A stretch of 64,000 bases of DNA from Alteromonas sp. CI.11.F.A3 (lineage in GTDB: Bacteria; Pseudomonadota; Gammaproteobacteria; Enterobacterales; Alteromonadaceae). The stretch lies in the NCBI RefSeq assembly GCF_032925565.1, contig NZ_CP136708.1, positions 2,294,001 to 2,358,000 on the forward strand, given 5' to 3'. The notes under the pieces are model-generated. The model was not told the origin of the DNA and made no database searches. It saw nothing but the letters and a program-made list of their open reading frames with translations. The position numbers and the translations under genes are program-made. This document shows, in pieces, positions 17,969 through 26,877 of this stretch. Every line of letters starts with the position of its first letter. Positions within the stretch are counted from its first letter, which is position 1.

Positions 17969-18766
17969 ATGTATCCTCAACGACTATATAAATACCTCAG
18001 TTTTAATTCAGGCTCTCTCAAAGCGATAACCGATGCTGAATTAAAATTTACACTCCCGGTTGACTTTAATGACCCATTTGACTGTCTGGCATCATATTCA
18101 GATGAGTTTGTGAGCCAAAGTATCAAAGTGCAGCGGAACAATCTCTATGATAGCTCTGGACTCAAGAAATTGTCCCCAGCAAAAAAGTTACTCGCTGGAG
18201 GGCGAGCAAAACGTAAAGCTCAGTCGAAGGCCAAGGAAGGAGGGATTTATTCGACTCTAAGAAGTAGTGATATAGGTGTTTTGAGCTTAACCAGTAACAA
18301 AGACAACTTATTAATGTGGTCGCATTACTGTAAGAACCATACTGGCTTTGTAATGGAGTTTGAGCCACAGTGGTTTGGTGAAAGAGGGGACTGTGAAAAT
18401 TCCCTAGTAAGGCTGGAATCGTTAGTCGCTCTTAAAGTTATTTATTCAAAAGAAAGGCCTGTCCTAAATGGAAAGGAATCCGGTCAAGATAGGTTGGATA
18501 AGTTGCTATTAACAAAGTCCATAGATTGGGAGTATGAAAGCGAGTACCGCGTAATAGATCATTTGAGAAGAGGCGGAATTCATCCATACAAAAGAGAGCT
18601 TTTAAAAGGGGTATATATTGGTGCGGAAATGCGCTCGGAGGATGTTGAAACCATCAAAGAAACGGTCGCCATGACGAACAAAAAGCACAACATGGATGTA
18701 AGAGTATTTCAGAAGAAACTGTGCGAAAGGAGCTTTAGTCTAACTGAACACGAAGTCATTCTTTAG
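17969..18766 (+). CDS. DUF2971-family protein
   Basis: The 265-residue protein opens with RLYKYLSFNSGSL and FTLPVDFNDPFDC, and has VLSLTSNKDNLLMWSHYCKNHTGFVMEFE at about residues 109-138. These are the hallmark segments of DUF2971: a polar Phe-Asn-Asp-Pro-Phe-Asp motif and the Trp-Ser/Ala-His-Tyr motif. The family has no agreed biochemical function. It occurs widely in variable regions and near defence genes. No membrane segment or signal peptide is visible. It is not obviously in an operon with its neighbours. Confidence 0.75.
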   Translation: MYPQRLYKYLSFNSGSLKAITDAELKFTLPVDFNDPFDCLASYSDEFVSQSIKVQRNNLYDSSGLKKLSPAKKLLAGGRAKRKAQSKAKEGGIYSTLRSSDIGVLSLTSNKDNLLMWSHYCKNHTGFVMEFEPQWFGERGDCENSLVRLESLVALKVIYSKERPVLNGKESGQDRLDKLLLTKSIDWEYESEYRVIDHLRRGGIHPYKRELLKGVYIGAEMRSEDVETIKETVAMTNKKHNMDVRVFQKKLCERSFSLTEHEVIL

Positions 18767-19017
18767 TCTCGATGGACCTCCACATATGCAAACGTGTGAT
18801 TCAAAATTGAGCTTAAAAAAGCGCCACTGGCAAAACAGAAGTAAGTTAAATAAGAAACAACCTGTCTAGTACTTGGTTGCATCTTACTGTTGCCTCATCT
18901 GCTTTTCTTATCAAACGTTATTGATAATTTGACATGGGAACACGAACCAATAGGTCAATGTAAGGTAGGTATACAATTCCAGCTCAACACTTGAACATAT
19001 CTTACTCACAAATTTGA
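18767..19017. other. Non-coding gap inside the element
   Basis: No gene or clear structure was seen. The two flanking genes converge here. Confidence 0.3.
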
Positions 19018-19704
19018 TTATAAGGCGAATTGTTTCGTTTCGGCTAGACTTTGACAGCGCTTCACATAGTTCCTCACAGTTTGGGCAGAATACAGCTTGT
19101 TTCGGTCAGTCCTTAATCCTATTTGGTTCAGTCTATTTGCCATTTCTCTATAGCTAAGTTTAGTTTCAATCATTGGGCTTAAAAGAGGTAATAATCTTAC
19201 TGCCCGCTTATTAGCTTCTTCAGTCTTTTTTCTGTTTCGAGCATTAGTCTTGTCGCGTAATCCTCCAAGTTTTGCTCCCTGTTCTTTTTTCTCAAGCAGT
19301 GCTGCTTTAGTCCTTATACTAATGAAGTCTCTCTCTTGCTCTGCCAAAGCCGCATAGATATGAAGCTGAAATTTATCTGCGTTTGGCATTGAGGCAACTT
19401 TGAACTTCAAAAAGTTGTCTTCCATCAAAGTTGCTATGAAAGAAACTTTTCTGCTCAACCTATCAAGTTTCGAAACGATTAGCGTAGCACTGAGGTGTTT
19501 AGCCCTCAATATGGCTTCTGTGAGCGCCTGTCGCGAAGAATCATTACCGCTAACTATATCTGTGTACTCGTCTACTAAATTGCCATCAGAGACGTAATTA
19601 GTGATGAAAAGATTTATGTCTCGTCTTTGTGCTTCCAAGCCTAATCCGGACCGACCTTGGTCTTTCGTACTTACTCTAAGGTAGGCAATATATTTTTCGC
19701 TCAT
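19018..19704 (-). CDS. Small serine recombinase (resolvase/invertase family)
   Basis: The 228-residue protein has the resolvase N-terminal domain. YIAYLRVSTKDQ holds the catalytic serine (Ser13). LIVSKLDRLSR is the second conserved block with its essential arginines, and AEQERDFISIRTKAAL leads into helix E. The last 60 residues carry a helix-turn-helix (SYREMANRLNQIGLRTDRNKLYSAQTVRNYV). The length fits small resolvases, not the large serine integrases. Such enzymes resolve multimers or invert DNA. In the promoter region a short inverted repeat GTTGT/ACAAC (19722-19736) may be part of its site. It faces opposite to most cargo genes. Confidence 0.9.
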   Translation of the reverse strand: MSEKYIAYLRVSTKDQGRSGLGLEAQRRDINLFITNYVSDGNLVDEYTDIVSGNDSSRQALTEAILRAKHLSATLIVSKLDRLSRKVSFIATLMEDNFLKFKVASMPNADKFQLHIYAALAEQERDFISIRTKAALLEKKEQGAKLGGLRDKTNARNRKKTEEANKRAVRLLPLLSPMIETKLSYREMANRLNQIGLRTDRNKLYSAQTVRNYVKRCQSLAETKQFAL

Positions 19705-19836
19705 AAGAGCTCTCCATGAGTGTTGTAAAAAACAACAACGGTGGTTGTGTGTTTTACATCTTAGGATAGCCGCCTTAATATGTCGGGCTAAATCAGCTCA
19801 TCCAGCCAAAGCATTTTAAGAAGTAACTCGACCCAG

Positions 19837-20655
19837 ATGTCTATTATCCCTTTATTGAACTTAGTGAAAGCAGAGCGAACTTTTATTATTGATACGCTGA
19901 TTTACGACTCACCATTGCTGGTTGGGGTTGGTCTTAGTTTAGGAACAAATTACTGCCTTGAGATACAGGTTGGAAATGATAGTAGATCGAGGCAACCGCT
20001 AAGTAACGTTGACGAGCTAAGAAGATATTTGAATGTGATATCTAGCGACGCTTTCGATGAGGAGGCTCTATCACAAGAGACGAGCATATTTGATTATATC
20101 GATACAAGTCAGGCTAAGAAGAGAAGTATAACGAAAAAGACTTTTCTACCATTGAGCTGCTCTCATGCAAAAGCCATAGTAAGCAGCGATAGCGCCCGAT
20201 TAAAGAATCACGAGTTTCATCTAGGCTCAAGTCAATCTCTTGATGTGTTCATTGTACCCAACCGACACCATGTCCTTTCTAGTAAGAATATCATCGTCAA
20301 CTTACCTGTGTATGATTTTAACTTAAGCCTGTTGCTTAAAAAATTCGAAACAAAATACAAACACCAATTTGACCGTGTTAACCGGCTCAAAATTATATCC
20401 AAAGCAAAGGGGCATTTACACCCCGCTCTGTTCGGGGCGCTTAGATTTTCTATTGAGCATAAGCGCCTCCCTCGCAAATGTGGCAGAAATAGAACGGATG
20501 AAGCTGACATGTGGGAGTTTATTAGGCATGACTATGTTGACTCACCTCATACGGCCAATGCAGTTATTTATGAGGGAACTATGATTAGGCAAGAGGATAT
20601 CTGGAAACAGTATAATGAAACCTATTCGAAATACTTGATTGCCGCAATTTGTTAG
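19837..20655 (+). CDS. Unknown protein upstream of the putative Rep gene
   Basis: The 272-residue protein is soluble, with no signal peptide and no motif I can assign. The C-terminal half is basic and contains HPALFGALRFSIEHKRLPRKCGRNRTDEADMWEF (about residues 192-225), which looks DNA-binding in charge only. It is followed after 290 bases by the HUH-like gene on the same strand. It might be an accessory to that gene. Its start (ATG at 19837) has no strong ribosome site. Confidence 0.6.
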   Translation: MSIIPLLNLVKAERTFIIDTLIYDSPLLVGVGLSLGTNYCLEIQVGNDSRSRQPLSNVDELRRYLNVISSDAFDEEALSQETSIFDYIDTSQAKKRSITKKTFLPLSCSHAKAIVSSDSARLKNHEFHLGSSQSLDVFIVPNRHHVLSSKNIIVNLPVYDFNLSLLLKKFETKYKHQFDRVNRLKIISKAKGHLHPALFGALRFSIEHKRLPRKCGRNRTDEADMWEFIRHDYVDSPHTANAVIYEGTMIRQEDIWKQYNETYSKYLIAAIC

Positions 20656-20771
20656 TAACCTTCTGTATTTAAAGTAAAAGTCATTTAATCGATGTTATGT
20701 CGAATTTCTATCACTTTTAGTGTTTGACCGTGAAAATACGATTTTTCAACGAAATACTTTAGTTGGTTAAT

Positions 20772-20957
20772 ATGGATAACACTTTAAACGCTATTCTTAA
20801 GCCCGCAGAGGCTCAAGGGGCGAACGTTAATTTATTTTGGACGTTGGCCCAAAACACCCCTCCATCACACCCCTATAACACCATATATGTGCAGTTTACA
20901 AAAGCTTATACATGTCGGTCACTAACTATAAGCAGTCAGGCGCACAATTATGTCTAA
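20772..20957 (+). CDS. Possible small protein overlapping the Rep start
   Basis: A 61-residue frame from the ATG at 20772 ends 8 bases inside the next gene, an overlap that would permit coupling. The predicted peptide has no recognised motif and low-complexity hydrophilic composition. It may instead be leader sequence of the Rep gene. Confidence 0.3.
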   Translation: MDNTLNAILKPAEAQGANVNLFWTLAQNTPPSHPYNTIYVQFTKAYTCRSLTISSQAHNYV

Positions 20958-21966
20958 AATTAGTAGTGCACATATTCATGAGAATCGCCGTAAGCTCGAT
21001 TCAGCCTACGTTTCAGTAGGTAGGCAATTGCGTGGTGTTAGTAGCGCTCTATTATATGGTCATCTTTACAAGTCTGAGTCTGGTAGAGAGTATGAAAGCA
21101 AAGCTGTGGAACACCTTGTTGATGAAAGAAAAAAGCTAATTCTTGAGCAAAGAGAGCTGCCTTGTAACCCCAAGCGCAATAATCGCGATATGCAAAGGAC
21201 GATGCGACTGAAGAGTCTTCTTGGAGATGGTTATTTCAATTACAAATATAACATTGAACTTACTTACTTATTCGAAGAGCTAAAAGAGTCGGTTGATTTT
21301 CGAAAAAGCAAGATTTGTCATATTACCGTTCAATTTAAACATGATGTTAGCGATAGGGCGCGGGCTAGTGAGGGTGAGTTTAAAAAGTTTAAACAAAAGC
21401 TCGCAAATCTAATGAAGGGGGCGCTAGGAGAAGATGTAAGAGGTTTTCTTGTTATAGAGAGGTCTTATGTTAAATTCGTGCCCGGCCGCTCTAGAAGTCG
21501 TCTCACGGCGCTGCACGCACATTTTGTTATCGAGCATTGCTCAACTTTGTCTAAATCGGATATTAATAACCGAGTGAGACAAAAATTTAAGAGGGTGAGT
21601 GAGCTATACGATACGAGCGTAGGTGTATTCCATGATTACACTGTAAGAAGACCCAAAGATGCAAAGGTAAAGACCTTCAAAACACCGGTTGACCTCGGAC
21701 TAGTTGACTATCTATCGAAAGAATTTGATAAGCCGATGATTAAAGGTGTAAAGAACTACTCAGTCTTTGGTAAAAATCTAAATGTCAGAATCCGGCGTGA
21801 GTGGCGTTTCAAGCAACGTGTTGCTCTAGATAGGGCTTATGCGGGACTAGATAAGAAAGTCGGTGTAGAGCGCTTAGAGTTCGATATAGTAGCGTATTTT
21901 GAAATGATTATAAATTCTGTATCACGCCCACCTAAGTTAGATAAGTCTCTGTCTGAGGTTGCTTGA
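20950..21966 (+). CDS. Putative HUH-type replication initiator / nuclease
   Basis: The 338-residue protein carries, in the right order, the three motifs of rolling-circle Rep nucleases. A beta strand KICHITVQF (residues 121-129) fits motif 1. The His-hydrophobic-His motif in LHAHFVIE (His189, His191) fits motif 2. The YxxK motif in DYLSKEF (Tyr254, Lys257) fits motif 3. Spacing of about 65 residues between them suits the fold. The first 110 residues are helical and basic. No helicase domain is present. The closest type I know is the inovirus-Gp2/YagK-YfjJ kind of protein on small integrated elements, but that relation is unverified. If active, it would let the excised element replicate or be transferred. 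Confidence 0.55.
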   Translation: MSKISSAHIHENRRKLDSAYVSVGRQLRGVSSALLYGHLYKSESGREYESKAVEHLVDERKKLILEQRELPCNPKRNNRDMQRTMRLKSLLGDGYFNYKYNIELTYLFEELKESVDFRKSKICHITVQFKHDVSDRARASEGEFKKFKQKLANLMKGALGEDVRGFLVIERSYVKFVPGRSRSRLTALHAHFVIEHCSTLSKSDINNRVRQKFKRVSELYDTSVGVFHDYTVRRPKDAKVKTFKTPVDLGLVDYLSKEFDKPMIKGVKNYSVFGKNLNVRIRREWRFKQRVALDRAYAGLDKKVGVERLEFDIVAYFEMIINSVSRPPKLDKSLSEVA

Positions 21967-21995
21967 TTATTATACCATGTCGGTATGCATTTTTT

Positions 21996-22687
21996 ATGAG
22001 GCGACTTCATAAGGGGGAAGCTTTGGTTGGTTCAATCACATCGGAAGTGAGGTTTCTTTTAAACAACGGAGTTAATGAGCATCAAGCCAAAACGGCTAAG
22101 TTTTGTATATACGCTCATAAGTCTGCTGTGGGTCTTTATATAGGAATGAGTGAAGACCCTGCAAGGCGCTGAAATGAGCACCAGAGAAGCGCTACTGAAG
22201 CAATTGATAAGAACCACAACAATCCGTTTAAAGCCGCTCTGAGATCTTTCCGGGAGGCTTTACTCACTTCGTCATTGCGACCGCTAATACTAAGATTGCT
22301 GCCTTGAAAAAAGAAAGTGCGGCTATTGATTACTACAAACCTGAATTGAACTCGTCTTCAAATTTGACAAGCTATGAACGAGTTTATGATTTTAGGCCAC
22401 TAAACATGTCGACAGCTATTTCTTGTGTTTTGAAAGAGAAGAGCAGGTCAAAGAACGACAACTCAAAAACAGACAAAGACAGAGTCACTGTTGAAGCGGT
22501 AGTATATCTATCGGGCAATAGGAGACGATTGAAAACTGTTAAGCCGGAACCTTTTGATAAAGTGATGAACATATCGTGCAATAAAGCCGCTCTAGATGAT
22601 TTTGAAGCTGGAATTATTGTCCAAATTAAAGTAGCTGTAACAGGAGGGCAAGTCAGAAGTGGGTATTTAAAAGCAGCGAATACATAG
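21996..22687 (+). pseudogene. Broken GIY-YIG endonuclease gene
   Basis: The first frame encodes CIYAHKSAVGLYIGMSEDPARR, a GIY-YIG core, then stops at TGA (22170-22172) where the family usually has Trp (RRW-x-x-H). Reading on gives NEHQRSATEAIDKNHNNPFKAALRSF. At about 22257-22261 the frame must slip back by one base to continue as FTHFVIATANTKIAALKKESAAIDYYKPELN, the typical end of the nuclease domain. A third block runs to 22687. Two lesions mean the gene is inactive unless recoded. Start is uncertain (ATG at 21996, or TTG at 21963 overlapping the Rep stop). Confidence 0.75.
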
Positions 22688-22716
22688 TTCATTCGAAAAG
22701 TCATCGCAAAAGCTAA

Positions 22717-22795
22717 GTCCTAGATAAAAGTCCTCTTTTAGGTGGGTATGGCTTCATAAAAAAAGCCTAACTCAACTTCGGTTTCTTATACTTAT
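22717..22795. repeat. Imperfect repeat, copy 1 (downstream of the broken GIY-YIG gene)
   Basis: It shares GTCCTAG, 17 unaligned bases, then GGTGGGTAT and the run to CTTATACTT with 24780-24855, at similar spacing. The repeat follows each of the two GIY-YIG genes, which suggests duplication of a nuclease-plus-tail unit. Confidence 0.5.
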
Positions 22796-23008
22796 CATTG
22801 TCGCTGTTGTTGGCTCGATAGTTTAACAACTTATCGAGCTTATCAGTCATTGACAGCTCCCATCCGGCCACAGCTTTCATAGCCTCATAAACACTCGAAA
22901 ATAATGGCCGCCTTACGGTCTTTTTTTCCTGTGAATCGTGTCACGCAACTTGTTCGCCAACTCCCAAAGCATCCTCTTTCTACGAATGTTTAGTTGTATG
23001 TATGTCAT
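22767..23008 (-). pseudogene. Small frameshifted gene, about 80 codons
   Basis: On the minus strand one frame begins MTYIQLNIRRKRMLWELANK and ends at a stop soon after a run of seven As (22921-22927 as Ts on the plus strand). The adjacent frame continues as VRRPLFSSVYEAMKAVAGWE to a stop at 22767. The two halves look like one protein broken by a one-base change in the homopolymer. Slippage at the run is possible. Function unknown. Confidence 0.4.
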
Positions 23009-23110
23009 GTTTGACATACAAAATAAGCTTAGTAATCAGTAATTTAATCTTTGATTTCTATGATTTTCTAACTACTCTTTTAATTTGGGTTTTAGAGTGG
23101 TTTATGATTA

Positions 23111-24568
23111 ATGAATATTCATAGATTTACAGCTGAGCACAAGGCTTCAAGTCAACCCAAAGTGCCATGTAGCTTATATATTCAGCGTTTAAAAAGACTA
23201 ATAGCGCGAAGCCTGCTAAGCGAGCAGTCCAAAGAGGACGCGCTGCGGTTATCCAATTCTGAGTATCGTGCTAAGTACAATAGTCGGAAATCTTACATTG
23301 AAGTGGATGGTTGCGAAATCTGCCTGAATGTCCTTTATGAGAGTAACTCCGATGGCACTATCAAATATTGTAACTTTAGAAATCGTATAAGAACTTACTC
23401 TAACAGGTTGAAAAAGTACGGATTTAAACATGACGAATCCATAGTTGTATTCGCTGCAACCTTTATTAATGTAGAGTGGGCGAGGGTAATCGGCTCAGGT
23501 AAAGCCAGGCCATTTCATTATACGGGTAAACATTTTAAGGCATTTACTGGTAGGACCTTCTGCTCTCTGTACCATTTTTTGATAAAGGTTCAACTTCAAG
23601 TACGCTTCAAGTTAATACGTTCAAGGTTGAAACAAAAGTGGCCCTTAGATAGAGCTTTACTTGAAGAAAAGCGTGAAGCGAATCGCAACGCTGGTTCTGT
23701 ATATTGCCTAACGTGTAATCCCAGTCAGAAAAGGTATGTAGGCATTACTTGCGGTAGTATCAACTCTCGGTTTAAAGAGCATGTCAGAGAGGCGTCAACG
23801 AACTCAACTAGATTAATAGCTTCCGAGATAAGGCAGTTTGGCGCTGAATCTTTCGGTGTTAAACCCTTAGCCTTAAATGTACCAATTGATAGCCTCGGAG
23901 AACTAGAGAGAGTTTACATCGCTAAGCTAAATACTCTCCGCCCGTTTGGGTTAAATGCGAATCGGGGTGGGCAAGTAAGCTATACAGCTGGCAAGCAAAT
24001 CAAAATCGAAGGCGAGACATTTGAGTCAATTACAATCGCCTCAGAAATCATTAGTGCAAAGACCGAGGGAGCGGTGCCAGCTTATATTATTGAAAGTCGT
24101 ATTAGGAGCGGTAAGGTTAAATTAGGCGAGCTTATAAAGCCTTGTAGAAGAGCTAGCAAACACAGTGAGGCTGGGACGCCACTGTTCCGAAGACACAAAG
24201 ACTTGTTAAAGAGAAAGACGCTAGATGAGCGGTGGAAGGTTTACGACTTATTTAAAGCCGATGTGTTAGAAAATATTTCATTTAAAGACGTAGAGGCAAA
24301 GAGATTAGTTCTGGCAAAAAAAGACAGCAATCAACCATACTCTAAACAAAACTTCGAATGGGTTTCCAAATTAGAAGTTACAGTTAAGCGTTGTGGGAAG
24401 AAGTGTGTGGTTGATGGTCACTTATATGCCTCTGTGGAGGCTGTGGCGAGGTTCTTTGAAATACCTGCAAGCTCTCTTAGGTATGAGATAAAAAATAGCT
24501 CTAAAAGTGTTGAGGGGGCGGTTTTTGCGATATTGGAGAGGCGAACTAAAATTACACGCTCGAAGTGA
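23111..24568 (+). CDS. GIY-YIG endonuclease with NUMOD-like tail
   Basis: The 485-residue protein has the GIY-YIG core at residues 197-212: VYCLTCNPSQKRYVGIT. It is followed by the Arg-containing FKEHVREAS and by ELERVYIAKL, which supplies the conserved Glu. The first 190 residues are a separate basic domain. The C-terminal part (about 425-465: CVVDGHLYASVEAVARFFEIPASSLRYEI) matches the NUMOD1-type DNA-binding modules seen in homing endonucleases. This suggests a homing-like or element-specific nuclease that could favour spread or retention of the island. It stands in its own unit with a 420-base region upstream. Confidence 0.8.
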   Translation: MNIHRFTAEHKASSQPKVPCSLYIQRLKRLIARSLLSEQSKEDALRLSNSEYRAKYNSRKSYIEVDGCEICLNVLYESNSDGTIKYCNFRNRIRTYSNRLKKYGFKHDESIVVFAATFINVEWARVIGSGKARPFHYTGKHFKAFTGRTFCSLYHFLIKVQLQVRFKLIRSRLKQKWPLDRALLEEKREANRNAGSVYCLTCNPSQKRYVGITCGSINSRFKEHVREASTNSTRLIASEIRQFGAESFGVKPLALNVPIDSLGELERVYIAKLNTLRPFGLNANRGGQVSYTAGKQIKIEGETFESITIASEIISAKTEGAVPAYIIESRIRSGKVKLGELIKPCRRASKHSEAGTPLFRRHKDLLKRKTLDERWKVYDLFKADVLENISFKDVEAKRLVLAKKDSNQPYSKQNFEWVSKLEVTVKRCGKKCVVDGHLYASVEAVARFFEIPASSLRYEIKNSSKSVEGAVFAILERRTKITRSK

Positions 24569-25013
24569 TAAGTAATACAGAGGGGTTACGCCAGCGCAGT
24601 TCAATAATGTATGTCTAAACTCAACAGAATAAACTATGAAGTAAGATAAGTGTTTCGAAGGTTTGTAATTGCGATTTTCTTGTCTAGTTAATTCAATTCT
24701 AATAGGGACCGAACATATTAATAGGTCTAGCTGCAATAGTATTCTGATTCGGACGCTAAAATTGCAAATCTAAAGCAATGTCCTAGGTGTAAGCTATCGC
24801 ATTGGTGGGTATAGCTTCTTAAAAAAGTTCTTATAAACTTCGTTCCTTATACTTGTAGAGATGATTAATGAAAAATCACCTGGTTAGTAGTGCGTAGAGC
24901 TTTGGGTTATATCCACATTGAGCCTCAGTCCGCTTATGTGTCTCTTAACTATCAAATCAACATATTTATCAAACTTTCGCGATAAGTCGCGCTAGCGAGG
25001 ATTATAGGGCGCT
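24569..25013. other. Non-coding stretch with the second repeat copy
   Basis: Apart from the repeat at 24780-24855, no gene with a credible start was found. A minus-strand open frame here has no start and an unlikely composition. Confidence 0.4.
24780..24855. repeat. Imperfect repeat, copy 2 (downstream of the intact GIY-YIG gene)
   Basis: It corresponds to 22717-22795 with about three quarters identity over the second half, by eye. Confidence 0.5.
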
Positions 25014-25461
25014 ATGTTAGTAACACCAAGGAATGACCGTAGCCATACACAGGTTAGGGAGACAAGATTGTATACAGTAATAACAGAAAATGACGAATCT
25101 AAGTGGGTCGACGAAACTGGCTCTCTTTATCATTTTCCGAAGCGATATGAGAAATACCTCCTCGCTGGTACACAAGTCCTTTACTACAAAGGCAAAATTA
25201 AAAACGTCCAGTATCGAAACGCCCGACTGTCTGATAGTCCGCATTATTTTGGTGTTGCTAGGATTGGTAAAGTTTACAAGGATAGGCAAAGCTCACAGTG
25301 TGCCAGTTTCGACTTATGAAGAGCCTAGAGCTTTAAATCCTGAAGTCGACTTAGTTCCCTTATGTGCAAACTGTCACTCGATAGTACATCGCCGAAAAGA
25401 CAAAACACTTAGCGTTGATGAACTAAAAGCTATGATTAAAAGCGCCTCTGGTGTTGTATAA
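25014..25461 (+). pseudogene. Broken EVE/PUA-like plus HNH endonuclease gene
   Basis: The first frame (25014 onward) encodes YHFPKRYEKYLLAGTQVLYYKG and RLSDSPHYFGVARIGKVYKD, the N-terminal half of a known kind of HNH protein with an EVE/PUA-like fold. In the next frame over, from about 25285, AHSVPVSTYEEPRALNPEVDLVPLCANCHSIVHRRKD gives the HNH end with its Cys and His residues. The two halves join within a few bases and are out of frame. The middle of the protein, usually well over 100 residues, is missing. An internal deletion has therefore inactivated the gene. Confidence 0.7.
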
Positions 25462-25470
25462 GGGTAGTCA

Positions 25471-26200
25471 GTGAAGTCAGTAGTAACAGCTTTAACTATC
25501 TCATGTTTCGCAATCACTCTTAGTCAAGGTCACGCAGCTCAGCATATCAATTTGGTTAAGAAGTCTTCATCCGGCATATGTCATGATGTTGGTAGCCGGT
25601 GGCACTCTAAACTTAAGCGCTTCAAAGCCTACGCGACAATCGACGCCTGTTTAGCCAAAGGTGGGCGCATGTACTCAGGTTACCGAGTAACGAATGGGGA
25701 GGGTATAGATAGTGAATATAGTAGAGATTTGTTTCCGCACTGGGTTGATGATGACAAAGATTGCCAAGACACAAGGGTCGAGGTTTTAATTACTCAATCA
25801 AGTGTCCCAGTTGTATTCGCTGATAAGTCGAATTGTCAGGTAACTACGGGGGGCTTGGTACGACCCCTACACTGATAAAGTATATTACGATGATGATGAC
25901 CTCGATATTGACCATATAGTGCCTCTAAAGTGGGCTTATGAGCATGGCGCTGATGATTGGTCGCTTGCATTAAGGAGAGAGTTCGCGAACGCCCCTATGA
26001 ACACAATCGCTGTTTATGGAAGAGCAAATCGGTCAAAGGGGGCAAGAGGGCCTTCAGGGTGGATGCCACCAAATCATTACTATCGATGTGAGTACTTAGA
26101 ACGGTTTATAGCAATTACCACAATTTACTCTTTAGAATTCAAGCATCGTGAAGTTAGAGTGATTAATCAACAGTTAATTGCCTGTGCAACTGAAATGTAA
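25471..26200 (+). pseudogene. Exported DUF1524/HNH-type nuclease split by a G-tract frameshift
   Basis: The first part has a signal peptide (MKSVVTALTISCFAITLSQGHA) and a cysteine-containing domain ending NCQVTTG. At a run of six Gs (25848-25853) the frame shifts. One G fewer would give a continuous reading TGAWYDPYTDKVYYDDDDLDIDHIVPLKWAYEHGADDW, which contains the DHIVPL catalytic histidine motif of DUF1524-type nucleases, then NTIAVYGRANRSKGARGPSGWMPP. The joined protein would have about 243 residues and be secreted or periplasmic. The lesion could be a mutation, a sequencing error, or a phase-variable switch. Confidence 0.75.
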
Positions 26201-26551
26201 TAAAGAGTGTGATATCGAATCGCTAGTACGGTGTGTTTGTATATTGAACCTGACCATTCTAGATGGGCTACTAAATTCTGTAGCCCCTAATAACTGAGTT
26301 TAAACAGGAAAGCCCTTTTCTTTGCTAATGTAGGAAAAAGGAAGTAGTATCAAATTAACTGCCAGAACATAATTTTATTGTTCACATTCCGTCGAAATGT
26401 CATTCGTCGCAAAAAGTGCTTTAAAAGCACTAAATCCGCAACAGCTCCGACCAGTTAGGCCTTGCATTTGTGTAGTATTGATGGTGGATGGCTATGAGCC
26501 ATCTTTACTTTCAATCAAAGCCATGATTAATTTCTGGCAAGGACAACAGCA
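26201..26551. other. Non-coding stretch with two hairpins
   Basis: GGGCTAC (26265-26271) pairs with GTAGCCC (26280-26286). GATGGCT (26487-26493) pairs with AGCCATC (26497-26503) and is followed by TTTACTTTC. The second could be a weak terminator or a leader structure for the next gene. No protein gene is seen. Confidence 0.4.
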
Positions 26552-26848
26552 ATGAAGACCATCTCAAAATTCAGAGTACGTCAAAAACTTCAAGTTATAT
26601 CAAAGCTTGGAGATAGCCACGTTGTGCTTGGGCAAAAGTGTAAAGGTATTACAGACCGATTTTTTATTGTTCGTGATAATTTCGAGCGCATATTGGAAGT
26701 TAACTCATCTATTTCTGTTGATGCAGAGTTACAGCGCGATACTAAAACTGGTCGTGTTCGTGTAATAGAACATAACGATATTAGGTTGCCGCTAAATGAT
26801 ATCAAGAATAATTTTGCATTAAACACAGGCGTCTCTGTGAGCTGCTAA
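26552..26848 (+). CDS. Small protein of unknown function
   Basis: The 98-residue protein is basic at the N terminus (MKTISKFRVRQKLQVISK) and probably beta-rich, with no signal peptide, membrane helix or known motif. A ribosome site AAGGACA lies upstream. It precedes the GNAT-like gene by 29 bases on the same strand, so the two may form an operon. Confidence 0.55.
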   Translation: MKTISKFRVRQKLQVISKLGDSHVVLGQKCKGITDRFFIVRDNFERILEVNSSISVDAELQRDTKTGRVRVIEHNDIRLPLNDIKNNFALNTGVSVSC

Positions 26849-26877
26849 TTGCCCTTTTTGACTGGTAATGGATTACT

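Noticed and set aside
24422..24736. Minus-strand frame of 104 residues
   Set aside because: It overlaps the end of the GIY-YIG gene, has no good start site and its composition is not protein-like.
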